A stretch of 64,000 bases of DNA from Nansenia antarctica (taxonomy: Eukaryota; Chordata; Actinopteri; Argentiniformes; Microstomatidae), in assembly GCA_963989245.1 (NCBI GenBank), contig OZ022342.1, forward strand, positions 16,983,581-17,047,580, read 5' to 3'. The translations under genes were made by a program, and so were the position numbers. This document shows, piece by piece, positions 48,955 through 59,594 of this stretch. How positions within the stretch are numbered: position 1 is the first letter of the stretch; each line of letters begins with the position of its first letter. A model generated the notes under the pieces. It had not been told where the DNA came from and searched no databases. It saw only the letters and a program-made list of their open reading frames with translations.

Positions 48955-51900
48955 CTAGGCAGCAGGCAGCACTGGTCTGGCAGACACGCACCACCACCTC
49001 TACGACTCAACAAAGCCCCGGCCTCCTCCTCCTCATTGGCTCAGCCGCACCAGGGGAGAGGCAGGAACAGGAAGGAAGGGGACAGACCAGAGCAGGCCAG
49101 GGGATAATCACACTAGAGCCCTACAGTCAGACCAACACCACCACCGCTGCTGCTGCTCATTGTTCTCTGTGTCATGTGAGCACTTCTTGGAATTCTGTCA
49201 ACAGTCAGGAACCAAATCCTGGCTTTTTATTTCTGGTCCCACAGAATCACCATAGCTCTGCCTCTGGAATGTAATGGTGGCGAAACACACACAAACACTT
49301 TGTAAAAGATGTGAAATTGGCTGGTATTCGAACCGTATTTGTATCAATGAATGATTAAATGAGGAGTCGTTTTGATTTGTAACAGGAATGCATAAACGGA
49401 TTAATCTGTGATCTTCCACGATGGCGAAATCTAGGACAAATCCACTTCTTTCCCCTCACGTCCCATAGAAGTGAGACCATGACACTAGGCGTGACTTTTA
49501 ATCAAGTGACTTATTTGTATTTGTTCTCTTATATAAGGGCCAATTAGCCTACCCTCAGTAGATGTAAGAGAATCCAGAATTCCCCCCATAACCTCTTGCA
49601 TATTCTCACCCCCCCACCATCCCTCTCACTCTTTCCCTCCCTCTCTCCATACATATAGCAGTCCCTTCCCGTAACTGGGAGCATATGTCCAGCAGCCATC
49701 TCCCTGCATGACTCCTGCAGCAGCGCTGCATTCCAGAGAGGAGCAGGATGACATCTGTCCATATTAACTTAACCCACACACAGAACCAGCAGGTTAATCA
49801 TTTAACACACACCTCCTCACAGGCAAACACAGGGAAACGGCCAGACTATTGTCACACAACAAAGACCACAAGGAACAATGAGTGAGTGAAGATACACATA
49901 CCGACAAATACACTCACTGATCACTCACTACACTGATCAGTTCATTCTGCTGCTGTGAATAGGAATGCCTGTTTGTTGACGAGGAACAAGTGAGAAAGCT
50001 TTTAGGAGACTCTGTGTGCACTACCTCTAAGACACTCAGTGTGCAGTGTTTTTAAAGTAAAAAAGGAAATGATCAACCTCAATAAAGTACCTTGACCAAT
50101 GAATAAATAAATAAATGATCAAGGTGAAAAATGTTTATAACCTTTATCAATACACATTTATCATTGTTGACTTGTAAATACTGTATTTATGATGCTTCTT
50201 ATTTGTGAAGCCAACACATGCTTACACTTGTTTATATTGTTTAAACATGTTGATAATGTTTATAAAGGCTGGAATACACATGTATAAAGAGTGTTTCCAC
50301 TACCCATAAACATAAGCCTGTAAACACACAACTATAAAGCGTTACCAATGGTAGAATCCAAACGGAGCTTGGTAGAGGGCTATGTGGTTAACATCTGTGT
50401 ATAGGTCATGAAGAACTCATATACAGTTACAGTCCTAATGGTTTACATGAAAGGGATGCAGGGGGCGGGGTGATAGATGTAAAGTGTAACAACTGTAGGA
50501 TCTGGAAACATCTTACATGCTGTAACAATGTAGGCTATCCATGTGTTTTACCAAAAGAATCCTGCATCAGATTTATCAATGGAGGATCTCTCACACACAT
50601 GAAACATGACCAACACTTTGATGTCAATATAAGCCCAATAAAAAGTAGCCTAACTGTCAAGTGTCAGTAGACACTGACTGGCAAAGACGAGTCAAAACAC
50701 AAGCATCACCATATCAAAGATCAAATGTCACTAATCATGAACTGGAGCGTCTGTTTTCTTCTTTTGACATTATACGCACAGACCAACATTAAAGCTTATG
50801 TGTAACAATCAACTCACACAGATCATGTAAAACACAGTGAAGTAACATGAATAGTGTTCTGTTCTAGGGTACTGTTAGTTTTTTTCCTACCTTACAATGA
50901 AACTTCAGGGGGAGACTACACTTTGGCTCCGCTGCTGAGGTCCCCGATAATAATGCATTTTCATAGACACGCTGAAGAGCCGATAAGTGTGCGGAATTCG
51001 TAAAACATTACGCGTATAATTGTTGATATAATCCATCCATGTTAGGTTGCTTCAATAGTCTCCTTCGAAAATAAAACGTGCTCTTTCTCCCCAATAAAGC
51101 CTACACTTCCTCTCACATTTTATATTTCAACTGCTGAAAAAAAAAAGAGGAATCTGTTTTTTCCACTTGAGTGCGCTATGAAGGGAATGTAGAAAGAACG
51201 GCCCCCTTCTGCAGACCGCAAAGTCGCGGCAATAGCGTCAAGCGTGGGGCTCTGCATCTGAGGCCGGGCCAGACCAACCCCCCACCCCTGGTTGGAAACT
51301 AAAGAAGTCCAAAGTTTTTCAGGAGGGAAATCCCTCCTTCTTCTGTGCTCTATAGGAAGTTGGCCAATTTCACTGGCGTTTCTGTTGGCTTTTGGAAATG
51401 TCGCTCAGGCATCAAGTAAAATGACAAAAGCCTTTTGTACGATCGGAGGAAACTCAGTGTGCCTTCTCGAATGCCTCTCAGAACGCGTAAATGGATATTC
51501 CAGTCACATTCTTTACGCGTCGCCCCGCCATCAAATACATTGTTGCGCTGTTCTCTCGTGCCAATGTTGTAGACCTGTAGCTACACTCCTTTGGAATGTG
51601 TTCGTTTTTTCAAAGTATAATAAATGTAGCCAACTTCATATGAATCTAAAGACGTATGATCTATTTGAAACGAGATGTTTTCCCTTCTTTTATAAACTCC
51701 GTTGTCCGGGCTTTTATGAACTCCCGGGTATCTTAATCAGATGCGCGTTTTTATAACGATTGGATGGGGGACTGCAAATAGGGGCCTCTACAAGTTGAAA
51801 GAGAAAGGAGATTAGATAGAGTAGGACTCGATAAAGGGGTCTCCGTGCTTCAGTCTGAAATCGATTATGCATGGTCTGGTGCTTAAAATGAGTCAAATAA

Positions 51901-52059
51901 CTCAATTCCTTTTCTATCTCAAGATACCTTTATGTCTCCAAGGCAGTCATGCAACTTGTCTGAGACCGGAGTTGACAGCATTTCGGAGCTGCAACATCAG
52001 CGCGATTTACAATTCCTGGACCTCTGTCAATTGCAAGGTCCTACGTAATGCATGTCAAT

Positions 52060-52262
52060 GCATTGTAATCGAAACCAGTTTTTTTTGTTATCCAAACATT
52101 TTTGTTATCCAAACATTATCCAAACATTACACATGCCAGTACATTACACATGCTTATAATGCATAATGCATTTCAATGCATTGTAATCCAAACCTGTTTT
52201 TTTTGTTATCCAAACATTATCCAAACATTACACATGCCAGTACATTACACATGCCAGTACTA
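52060..52262. repeat. Short tandem duplications
   Basis: Variants of TTGTTATCCAAACATTATCC, ACATTACACATGCCAGTAC and GCATTGTAATC recur two to four times over 200 bp. They look like locally duplicated sequence rather than a known element. Confidence 0.7.
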
Positions 52263-52583
52263 TTTGTAGGAAAATTACCGTAAAACATTATGGGGAACAT
52301 AATGGGGTGAGAGTAGCATAACAATCGATGCATTTGTCAGGGGAAAACACCTCAATAAGGTGCAATGCATTTAAAGCATTAATTGCTCTATGGAATTCCA
52401 AGATTATTCAAATGTAGTGCATAGCCTACTTTGTAAAGGAATGTTCTCTCTAGTGTACTAAGCAGGGTGTAGCCCTATGGTGCGCCCTCCTCATTGTGTA
52501 CAGGTGAACAGAGGATGAGCACATGATGAGAATAAGCAGGGAAGAATGTGCCCATCCCAGGCAGATTGACCGTAACACATTAT

Positions 52584-52714
52584 GGGCCGGTTTCACAGAC
52601 AAGGTTTAAGCCTAGTCCTGGACTAAATCACACAATGGTCAATGTAAAATCACCAAGATGCTTGAAGATGCTTTTTAGTCTAGGATTAGGCTTAAGCCTT
52701 GTCTGTGAAACCGG
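52584..52714. mobile_element. Palindromic MITE, copy 2
   Basis: This is the same family as 11093-11218, with the GGGCCGGTTTCACAGACA left end and the complementary right end. It has a small internal insertion and a decayed right terminus (CCGGATC instead of CCGGCCC). Confidence 0.82.
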
Positions 52715-53145
52715 ATCTAGACTTGACAACTCATCAGGTCTAAAAGGGCACAACCCACACCTCACCCATGTGTCATCAAAACAGGCACAGGTCGGCAGTG
52801 ATGTTACTTTCACTAAACAGTTAATTTTATACACACCACCTTACATGCTCAGACAGCCACACAATTAAAAACATGTATTCTGTATTATGTATATATTCGG
52901 TGTACTTATGGGTAGCTATTGATGATTGATGACCATAACACAACAATAATAATACAATCATACTGAGCCAGTGCCACCATAACATTGTTGTGACAGAAAT
53001 CTAAGAAGACTAACTCTTACAGGGATTTGCTGTCAGGTCAGACATTGCTTATTGAACTATTCCTATGTGCTTGAGCATGAAGTGAAAGTGGCTGTCTGGG
53101 GAATATCTCATGGAATGTGATGAAAACTGTAACTTTCAAACTTAC

Positions 53146-53196
53146 CTAACATTGAATCACCAACTTCCAAGAGATCCAGGCCGGACACAGAATTTT
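53146..53196 (-). other. Exon-like segment with consensus splice sites
   Basis: On the minus strand a pyrimidine tract and acceptor (TTTTCTCACAG|) precede 51 bp that end at a consensus donor (AG|GTAAGT). One frame (entry phase 1) is open throughout and reads NSVSGLDLLEVGDSML; the other two have stops. It is a plausible 5' exon of amot or of an unknown minus-strand transcript. The Gypsy LTR begins 55 bp upstream of the acceptor. Confidence 0.5.
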
Positions 53197-53251
53197 CTGT
53201 GAGAAAAAAATGTATGTTGATATTGTACTATCATTACATTATTAAAGGCCT

Positions 53252-53486
53252 TGTAGTGACTACATTATGGGTTCATGTTCTCCTCTTACTGTTGGTTGTG
53301 TAGTGGGAGGGAACCAGTTCTGGCACTAGGGGCAGAGGGGAGGATTATTAACGTTGCACCTTCCTGTTTAGATACACGAGTTTTGGTAACCATTTTCTGG
53401 TCCTGTACTGAGAGTACAAGTTGTTGTTTTGATTAAACAGTTATCATTACGTTGCCTACGTCTTTCCTTTTTCCTCCGGCACTACA
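53252..53486 (+). repeat. 5' LTR
   Basis: 235 bp, TGTAGTG to CACTACA. It contains TGATTAAA near 53433, which could serve as an AT-rich TATA-like or poly(A)-like element. It matches the 3' LTR without a visible difference. Confidence 0.97.
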
Positions 53487-53487
53487 C

Positions 53488-53505
53488 TGGTGACCCGACG
53501 TGGAT
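53488..53505 (+). other. Primer-binding site (putative)
   Basis: TGGTGACCCGACGTGGAT starts one base after the 5' LTR. The TGG start matches the CCA end of a tRNA primer; I do not name the tRNA with confidence. Confidence 0.75.
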
Positions 53506-53560
53506 TTTTGTTAACGTAATTGTGTACAAAAACCAGCGACGAACATTACAATCCTGCAAA

Positions 53561-54313
53561 ATGTCCGGGCGAGGAAGACGTTCAAACCAGCGGCAGCCAT
53601 CACCATCCCCTGTCAGGGTAACGCGTGGTGCGCACACTCCCACTCTCAAGCTACCAGAATTCTGGGACTCAACGCCTGCTGCATGGTTTGCTATTGTAGA
53701 GGCACATTTCAATAAAAGTGACATCGATGACGACGACGACCGGTACAACCATGCTGTGGCAATGTTGGGCAGCTCCACCGCAGCTCGAGTGGTAGGTTTT
53801 TTGTCTGCTCCCCCGACGACGAACAAATATGAGCGCCTCAAGGCCCTGCTTCTAGAGACATTTGAACTGTCCACTGCGGAGAGGGTGCGTCGCCTATTTG
53901 CCATGTCGGACTTGGGTGACGAGAGGCCTTCTGCGAGCATGGAGAGGATGCTAAACCTGCTCGGTACAGAAGACCCCATGATCCTCTTCACAGAGCTGTT
54001 CATGCGCACATTGCCAGCTCAAGTTAGGATGGCGCTGGCCAACACCGCCATCATGGAGCCCCGCGCCCTGGCCAGGGAGGCGGACCGGTTCGTCTTGGCC
54101 ATGCCTCAACGGTCCCCCGACCTGCTCGCTCCCGCGGCCGCCCCGCCACCCGACCGTCGCAGGAGAGCGAAGGATGACGCCAGACCTTCTGGCCAGCAGG
54201 GTAACGCTGCGGGCCATTGTTTCTACCACGCCACTTTTGGCGCCAAGGCCAAACGGTGCCGCTCACCCTGCACCTTCGGACCGACGGGAAACGGCGGGGC
54301 CGGCGCTCAGTAG
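53561..54313 (+). CDS. gag: Gypsy gag polyprotein
   Basis: The 250-residue structural protein forms the retrotransposon particle and binds its RNA. I chose ATG 53561 (MSGRGRRSNQRQ) because it follows the leader and gives a basic N terminus; the frame is open further upstream to 53429, but that part overlaps the LTR and primer site. The central part resembles Gypsy capsid (LPEFWDSTPAAWFAIVEAHF, then LLETFELSTAERVRRLFAM). The C-terminal end carries CFYHATFGAKAKRC followed by SPC, a Cys/His motif seen in some animal Gypsy gags in place of a classical CCHC knuckle. The stop is TAG 54311-54313, inside the frameshift hairpin loop. Gag and pol overlap in different frames. Confidence 0.9.
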   Translation: MSGRGRRSNQRQPSPSPVRVTRGAHTPTLKLPEFWDSTPAAWFAIVEAHFNKSDIDDDDDRYNHAVAMLGSSTAARVVGFLSAPPTTNKYERLKALLLETFELSTAERVRRLFAMSDLGDERPSASMERMLNLLGTEDPMILFTELFMRTLPAQVRMALANTAIMEPRALAREADRFVLAMPQRSPDLLAPAAAPPPDRRRRAKDDARPSGQQGNAAGHCFYHATFGAKAKRCRSPCTFGPTGNGGAGAQ

Positions 54314-54329
54314 TGGCCCTGAGCGCTGG
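54286..54329 (+). promoter_or_regulatory. -1 ribosomal frameshift signal at gag-pol junction
   Basis: The heptamer GGGAAAC at 54286-54292 is in the X XXY YYZ phase of gag (codons GGA AAC). A 7-nt spacer follows. An 11-bp stem pairs 54300-54310 with 54319-54329, GC-rich with a single G-U pair, closing an 8-nt loop that begins with the gag stop TAG. A -1 slip here leads exactly into the open pol frame. The geometry matches known retroviral signals; a pseudoknot partner for the loop was not found. Confidence 0.85.
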
Positions 54330-57300
54330 CGTCACCAACAGGCTGCTCTTCATACAAGACACCGCCTCTGGTCGCAGTTTCCTTTGTGACACAGGTGCCC
54401 AGTGGAGCATCATTCCGGCAGAGAGATCGGATATGGCGAAGGAGGAGCGTGGTCCGCAGTTGGCAGGCGCGGACGGCACACCTATCTGCTCTTACGGCAC
54501 TAGGGCGGTGGACGTGTGCTTCGGAGGGCAATGTTTTTCGTGGGATTTCGTCATAGCGGCTGTCACATTTCCCCTCCTTGGTGCGGATTTTCTGTGCGCC
54601 CACAACCTGTTGGTGGACGTGGGGAACAGGCGCCTGGTCAACTCACAGACTTTCGCTTCATTCGCCTGTACGCAGGGGGAGGCGGTCTACAGCGGGTGGT
54701 CCAATACGCTCGCCGAAAGTGACCAGTACCTTCGGCTGCTCGCCGAATTCCCCGACCTTACCAAGCCCACCTTCTCCGCGCCCACGGTGAAACACGGAGT
54801 GGAGCACCACATCGAGACCGAGGGGCCTCCCCTCCACGCCAGGGCCAGGCGCCTCAACCCGGAGAAGCTGGCCATCGCCAGGGCGGAGTTTGCGCATATG
54901 GAGCAGGTGGGCATCGTTCGGCGCTCGAGCAGCCCCTGGGCGTCTCCCCTGCACATCGTCCCTAAGTCAGACGGCGGGTGGCGCCCATGTGGGGACTACC
55001 GCCGCCTCAACGACGCGTCCAAGCCTGACCGCTACCCGGTCCCACATGTCCAGGACTTTTCAGCGAACCTGGCAGGCAAACGCTTCTTCTCCAAAGTGGA
55101 CCTGGTACGGGGGTACCATCAGGTGCCGGTGCACCCCGAGGACGTCCCTAAGACGGCCGTAATCACGCCATTTGGGCTCTTCGAGTTTCTGCGGATGCCG
55201 TTCGGCCTGAAGAACGCGGCGCAGACCTTCCAACGCCTCATGCACTCGGTGCTCCGGGACCTACCATTCCTCTTCGTCTACTTGGATGACATCCTCGTCG
55301 CAAGCACCACGGAGGAGGAGCACCTGTCCCACCTCCGGGCCCTTTTCACACGGCTCAGCCAACATGGGCTGATTGTCAATCCGGCGAAGTGTGAGTTCGG
55401 ACGGAACGCCATCGACTTTCTCGGGCACCGGGTCTCCGCAGAGGGGGTGACCCCCCTCCCCTCGAAGGTAGAAGCTGTCGCTGCTTTCCCGCGCCCCAGC
55501 ACAATCAGCGAGCTCAAGGGGTTCATCGGGATGGTAACCTTCTACTATCGCTTCCTCCACCACATCGCTCACATCCTGCGGCCTCTGTACGATGCCCAGA
55601 AGGGCAAGACTCTGAAGCAGCCGGTGGACTGGACGGCGGAGCGTGTCAAAGCCTTTCAGGACACCAAGGCGGCCCTGGCCCGCGCTGCCATGTTGGCCCA
55701 CCCCTCGCCCTCGGCACCCACTGCTCTCACCACGGACGCCTCTGACTTTGCTGTGGGAGCGGTGTACGAACAGTGGGTTGGGGACGCCTGGCAGCCTCTT
55801 GCATTCTTCAGCCGCCAGCTGTCTCCCAGAGAGCAAAGGTACAGCACATTCGACAGGGAGCTCCTCGGGCTGTGGCTTGCTGTCAGACACTTCCGTTTTT
55901 TACTGGAGGGCCGCGAGTTTACGGCCTACGTGGACCACAAGCCACTCACGCACGCCATGTCCAAGGTGGCGGAGCCGTGGTCCGACCGCCAACAGCGCCA
56001 GCTCGCCTACATATCCGAGTTCACCACAGACATCCAGCACGTTGCTGGGAAGTCCAACCAGGTCGCGGATTGTCTCTCCAGGGCGGTGGTTGGTGCGGTC
56101 CAACTGGGTTTGGACTACGCGCGCATGGCTGCAGACCAGGCCGCCGACCCCGCCGTCCAGGCTCTCAAGTTGTCGGACACAGGACTGCGCCTAGAAGAGG
56201 TGGTTTTCGGTGACGCAGGGGCCACGCTCCTGTGCGACGTCTCCATGGGTCAGCCACGACCGGTGGTCCCCGCCAACTGGAGGCGCCCCGCCTTCGAGGC
56301 GATACACGGCTTGTCTCACCCTGGTAGGAAACCGTCCTCACGGCTGGTGTCAGAGAAATTCGTCTGGCATGGGCTCAAGAGGGATGTGAGGGCCTGGGTT
56401 GACACGTGCATCGCCTGCCAGCGCGCCAAGGTGCATCGACACGTCAAGGCCCCCCTGGAGCAGTTCTCTGTGCCTGAGCGGAGGTTCGATCATGTAAACG
56501 TGGACCTGGTAGGGCCGCTGCCCCCCTCGCACGGATACACCTATCTCTTTACCATGGTGGACAGGACGACTCGCTGGCCGGAGGCAGTTCCGCTCTCCTC
56601 AACGACAGCCCCCGACCTGGCCCGGGCGTTCATCGCGGTGTGGGTCTCCCGCTACGGCACCCCTGCTGATCTCTCCTCTGACCGTGGCTCACAGTTTACT
56701 TCAGAGCTGTGGGCAGCGGTGGCGGAGAATCTGGGGGTCAAGCTCCACCGCACAACCGCCTATCACCCGCAGGCGAACGGGCTCTGTGAGCGTTTCCATC
56801 GATCCATGAAGGCCGCCCTTCGAGCCAGCCTCACGGACAGCGACTGGCTTGACAAGCTGCCGTGGGTCATGCTGGGGCTCAGGACAGCGCCTAAGGAGGA
56901 CCTCCAGTCGTCGTCCGCTGAGCTGGTGTTTGGACAGCCGCTGCGGGTCCCCGGTGACTTCATTCCCAAGTCAACGGAGCCCTGGTCCGCCGCCGCTCAG
57001 CGCGCCTCCCTGCTGGACAGCGCCAGGACCTTCGTCCCGGTCCCGACTACGCAGCATGGTGTCCCTACTTCGAGGGTGCCCCCGGAGCTGCACTCAGCGA
57101 GGTTCGTTTTCATTCGTCATGATGGCCACAGGACTCCACTACGTCCTCCTTATGACGGGCCTTTCCGTGTCATCGAGGCCGGAGCCAAGAACTTCATGGT
57201 TGACATGGGGGGTAGGCCTGAGTGTGTGTCCGTTGATCGCCTCAAACCGGCCCACTTGGACCTTGAACTGCCCCTGGACTTGGCCCTGCCACCGCGCAGA

Positions 57301-57528
57301 GGCCGGCCTCCAGTCCTACCTCCCCTGCCGCGCCCTGGCCATTCCCCCCTCCGACCCCGACAACCCCCCGCAGCTCGCGAGCCCCCGGTCGTCGCTGCCC
57401 CCCGTCCTTCCCTGCAGGAGGACGTGATGGGCGATGTCACACCTCCTCCCGCACCTCCTGACTTTACCTACGATCGTAGGGGCCGGGCCATACGCCCTCC
57501 TCGCCGTGAGGATTTCCAATATTGAGGT
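54292..57528 (+). CDS. pol: Gypsy pol polyprotein (PR-RT-RNaseH-IN)
   Basis: The polyprotein supplies protease, reverse transcriptase, RNase H and integrase. It lies in the -1 frame relative to gag; the frame is open from 54217, but translation most likely enters by frameshifting at 54292. Protease has FLCDTGAQWS with DTGA at about 54388. Reverse transcriptase shows KVDLVRGYHQVPVHP, FLRMPFGLKNAAQTFQRLM and the catalytic YLDD at 55279-55290. RNase H starts with LTTDASDFAVGAV and includes FDRELLGLWLAVRHFRF. Integrase has a HHCC finger (H near HGLSHPG, CIACQRAK), a DDE core (NVDLVGPLPP, SSDRGSQFTS, NGLCERFHRS) and a C-terminal GPF-like segment (YDGPFRVIEAG). No chromodomain or envelope is seen. 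All visible catalytic residues are present and there are no stops over about 1075 codons. Confidence 0.95.
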
Positions 57529-57531
57529 GAA

Positions 57532-57546
57532 CACTGGGGGGGCTGG
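57532..57546 (+). other. Polypurine tract (putative)
   Basis: ACACTGGGGGGGCTGG lies immediately before the 3' LTR, the expected position of the plus-strand primer. It contains a run of seven G but is not purely purine. Confidence 0.65.
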
Positions 57547-57781
57547 TGTAGTGACTACATTATGGGTTCATGTTCTCCTCTTACTGTTGGTTGTGTAGTG
57601 GGAGGGAACCAGTTCTGGCACTAGGGGCAGAGGGGAGGATTATTAACGTTGCACCTTCCTGTTTAGATACACGAGTTTTGGTAACCATTTTCTGGTCCTG
57701 TACTGAGAGTACAAGTTGTTGTTTTGATTAAACAGTTATCATTACGTTGCCTACGTCTTTCCTTTTTCCTCCGGCACTACA
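57547..57781 (+). repeat. 3' LTR
   Basis: 235 bp, same ends and sequence as the 5' LTR as far as I can read. Confidence 0.97.
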
Positions 57782-57785
57782 GCCT

Positions 57786-58655
57786 ATACATTATTACTAT
57801 CTCATATGTTGTCGTTATTATACTTTAATAGTATATGTCTAATATATCATGTTGACTATTCAGTGTTTACAAATGACTGCTCAGATCTATCTGTAGCAAG
57901 AATGCGCTGTTTTGTCGTTGGTAGGGCGCGTTCACCACCTAGTGGTGGCCGCTATAAACTGCACACATGGGGCCTAAAGGAACGTTACGTGCCAACGTGC
58001 CCTCCTCCAAAGTTTAGGGAGTGTTGAAAAACCGGCACATGAAAAGTTGAAAATCAAATATTAGTTGAGATTGTGATTTGATTGCACATTGGCGTTACAA
58101 ATTGCGCACCAAACTTACCGAAAAAGTTATTTGCGCATTCTGGAAGCCCGATATGATGCATCCATCCCGCCACCTCCTCGGGACTCCAGTGTTCGACTGA
58201 GATCATTGTAGCTTATATACTTCTTCAGATCTCACCACTTTTGCTATATTCAGAGGACATTTGTTTTTACAACAAATATATAGTACATGCTGCCTGTCAT
58301 TTAGAGTGGATAACGGACAGGCCTGGTGCCGCTACTGAATAGCATCAGAAGCCACATTTAAAATTGCCATGTAGACTTTCTGGCGGAGACTGTCACTTGT
58401 TTTGATACGTGTAGATCGTACGTTAGTCTAAATAAGCGAGAATTAACAGAGATCTCAGTTACAGTAGCCTGTATCAAAAAAACACACAGTTTACAATACT
58501 CTGGTGGGCATGCAAGAACACGCAACGGAAGCCCCCGCAGATGAACAGTGAGCTACTTTTTACCCATTTGACCAACGCCTTTATGATGACACTGTAAACA
58601 ACATCTTGACACGTATTTCACGCTCAAAGTAACAAGCCTAACATGTATGTAAAAC
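57786..58655. other. Non-coding region between Gypsy and promoter candidate
   Basis: No ORF or repeat was recognised. The region around 57915-57960 is locally CpG-richer and contains CCACCTAGTGG, a weak CTCF-like core. Confidence 0.4.
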
Positions 58656-58659
58656 TTAC

Positions 58660-58930
58660 ACTCGTTTCTTGATACAAATCCATATTTTGCCACGCGTTGA
58701 TGGAGAGATGGTTAACGCACAAAACACCTCGCCAGGTGAGGGAGGAGCCTGAGCAAACAGCAACACTCCGGTGCATTGTGGGTAGTGTAGTTTACAGCCC
58801 TGCTGAATGTAGTTCTGACTCCTCACCCCCTCCGTCATCCTTACTGATCTAAAACCACAGGAATCTAGATAGCCATACGTTACTGGATACGATTTCGAGT
58901 GTTGTCTGACGAAATGGAAGATGGGAAATT
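58660..58930 (-). promoter_or_regulatory. Candidate promoter / first exon on minus strand
   Basis: The stretch is moderately CpG-rich, holds a ZNF143-like motif (58773-58791) and ends at a consensus donor (CGAGT|GTAAGT, exon end 58660). It would serve a minus-strand transcript reading toward 53196 and amot. A short ORF (MDLYQETS) reaches the donor in phase 0, which does not fit the open frame of the 53146-53196 exon, so this exon would be 5' UTR. Confidence 0.4.
58773..58791 (-). promoter_or_regulatory. ZNF143/THAP11 (SBS)-like motif
   Basis: The minus strand reads ACTACACTACCCACAATGC, agreeing with the ACTACA-NNN-CCCA-NNATGC skeleton of the ZNF143 site found in many CpG promoters. Confidence 0.55.
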
Positions 58931-59204
58931 CCACTTCAGACTAAATAAATGCACCCCTAGTTTGTATAATACAGGTCTGGGACAATTGGGAAGGGTGTTG
59001 ATGTTACTGTAATGAAAGCAACATTTAAATCAAATTGTTAAATGAGGATTACAGCCGTATATTTATTTTGGTTTATCCCCTCTTCCATGAGAAATGTGTG
59101 AGATGTGGGCCCAACCATGACTAATGCTTGAGTGCTGTTCCCCAGTGTTGGGCAAGGACAGCTACATGTACCTAAACAGAAGCACTAGGCTATATTCGGT
59201 GAGG

Positions 59205-59292
59205 TAGTCCTAGGCTAAATCACAATTTCAATTAGGAATCTCCATTGAAAATGCTGTTTAGTCTAGGACTAGGCCTAATCTAGGCCTAGGAA
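59205..59292. mobile_element. Palindromic MITE, decayed copy 3
   Basis: The phrases GTCCTAGGCTAAATCACA, TCTCCATTGAAAATGCT and TAGTCTAGGACTAGGCC match the interior of the element at 11093-11218. The termini are lost. Confidence 0.65.
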
Positions 59293-59594
59293 ACCATCCC
59301 CAAAATGTTCAGATGGCTCCAGATAGAAAAATAATTCAAGTAACTGGCATGACTCCATTGTGTATATAGACACATTTCCATTTGAACATTAAACAACTTT
59401 TAATCTAGATCAGAATGATCAAGATATTTTCTTTGATACACAGAATCAGGTTTGCCGGTTTGAATAGAATAGGGGAAATCAGACAGCTTGATCTGAGCTG
59501 CTCGATCTCATCCTGGATAGCAAAGAAGAATCTGGATCATTCTGATCCAGATTAAAAGTTTTGAAATACTGGGCAGAGATGAGACATGGTCACC

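Larger units (their letters stand above)
40489..53100. other. Microsatellite-rich region upstream of amot coding exons
   Basis: There is no recognisable protein domain across about 12 kb. The region is dominated by CA, GA/CT and homopolymer tracts that create long low-complexity ORFs. It probably represents 5' introns of amot, since two exon-like segments with good splice sites on minus (44468-44546 and 53146-53196) lie here. The local GC/CpG rise at about 51160-51280 could be a promoter but has no decisive motif. Confidence 0.45.
53252..57781 (+). mobile_element. Complete Ty3/Gypsy LTR retrotransposon
   Basis: A 4530-bp element has two 235-bp LTRs that I find identical base for base on reading, both starting TGTAGTG and ending CACTACA. 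The flanking duplication is GCCT (53248-53251 and 57782-57785). Downstream of the 5' LTR is a primer-binding-type sequence; upstream of the 3' LTR is a G-rich polypurine tract. Gag (53561-54313) and pol (54292-57528) are uninterrupted, and the pol order PR-RT-RNase H-integrase defines Ty3/Gypsy. There is no envelope ORF. Identical LTRs mean a recent insertion and possible activity. Orientation is opposite to the flanking genes. Confidence 0.97.

Noticed and set aside
54051..57534. Several minus-strand ORFs of 60-210 codons across the Gypsy element.
   Set aside because: They lie opposite the intact pol frame, which is GC-rich and leaves antisense frames open; none shows a known domain.
57930..57960. 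CTCF-like core CCACCTAGTGG.
   Set aside because: Only a partial match to the CTCF consensus and too short to support without binding data.
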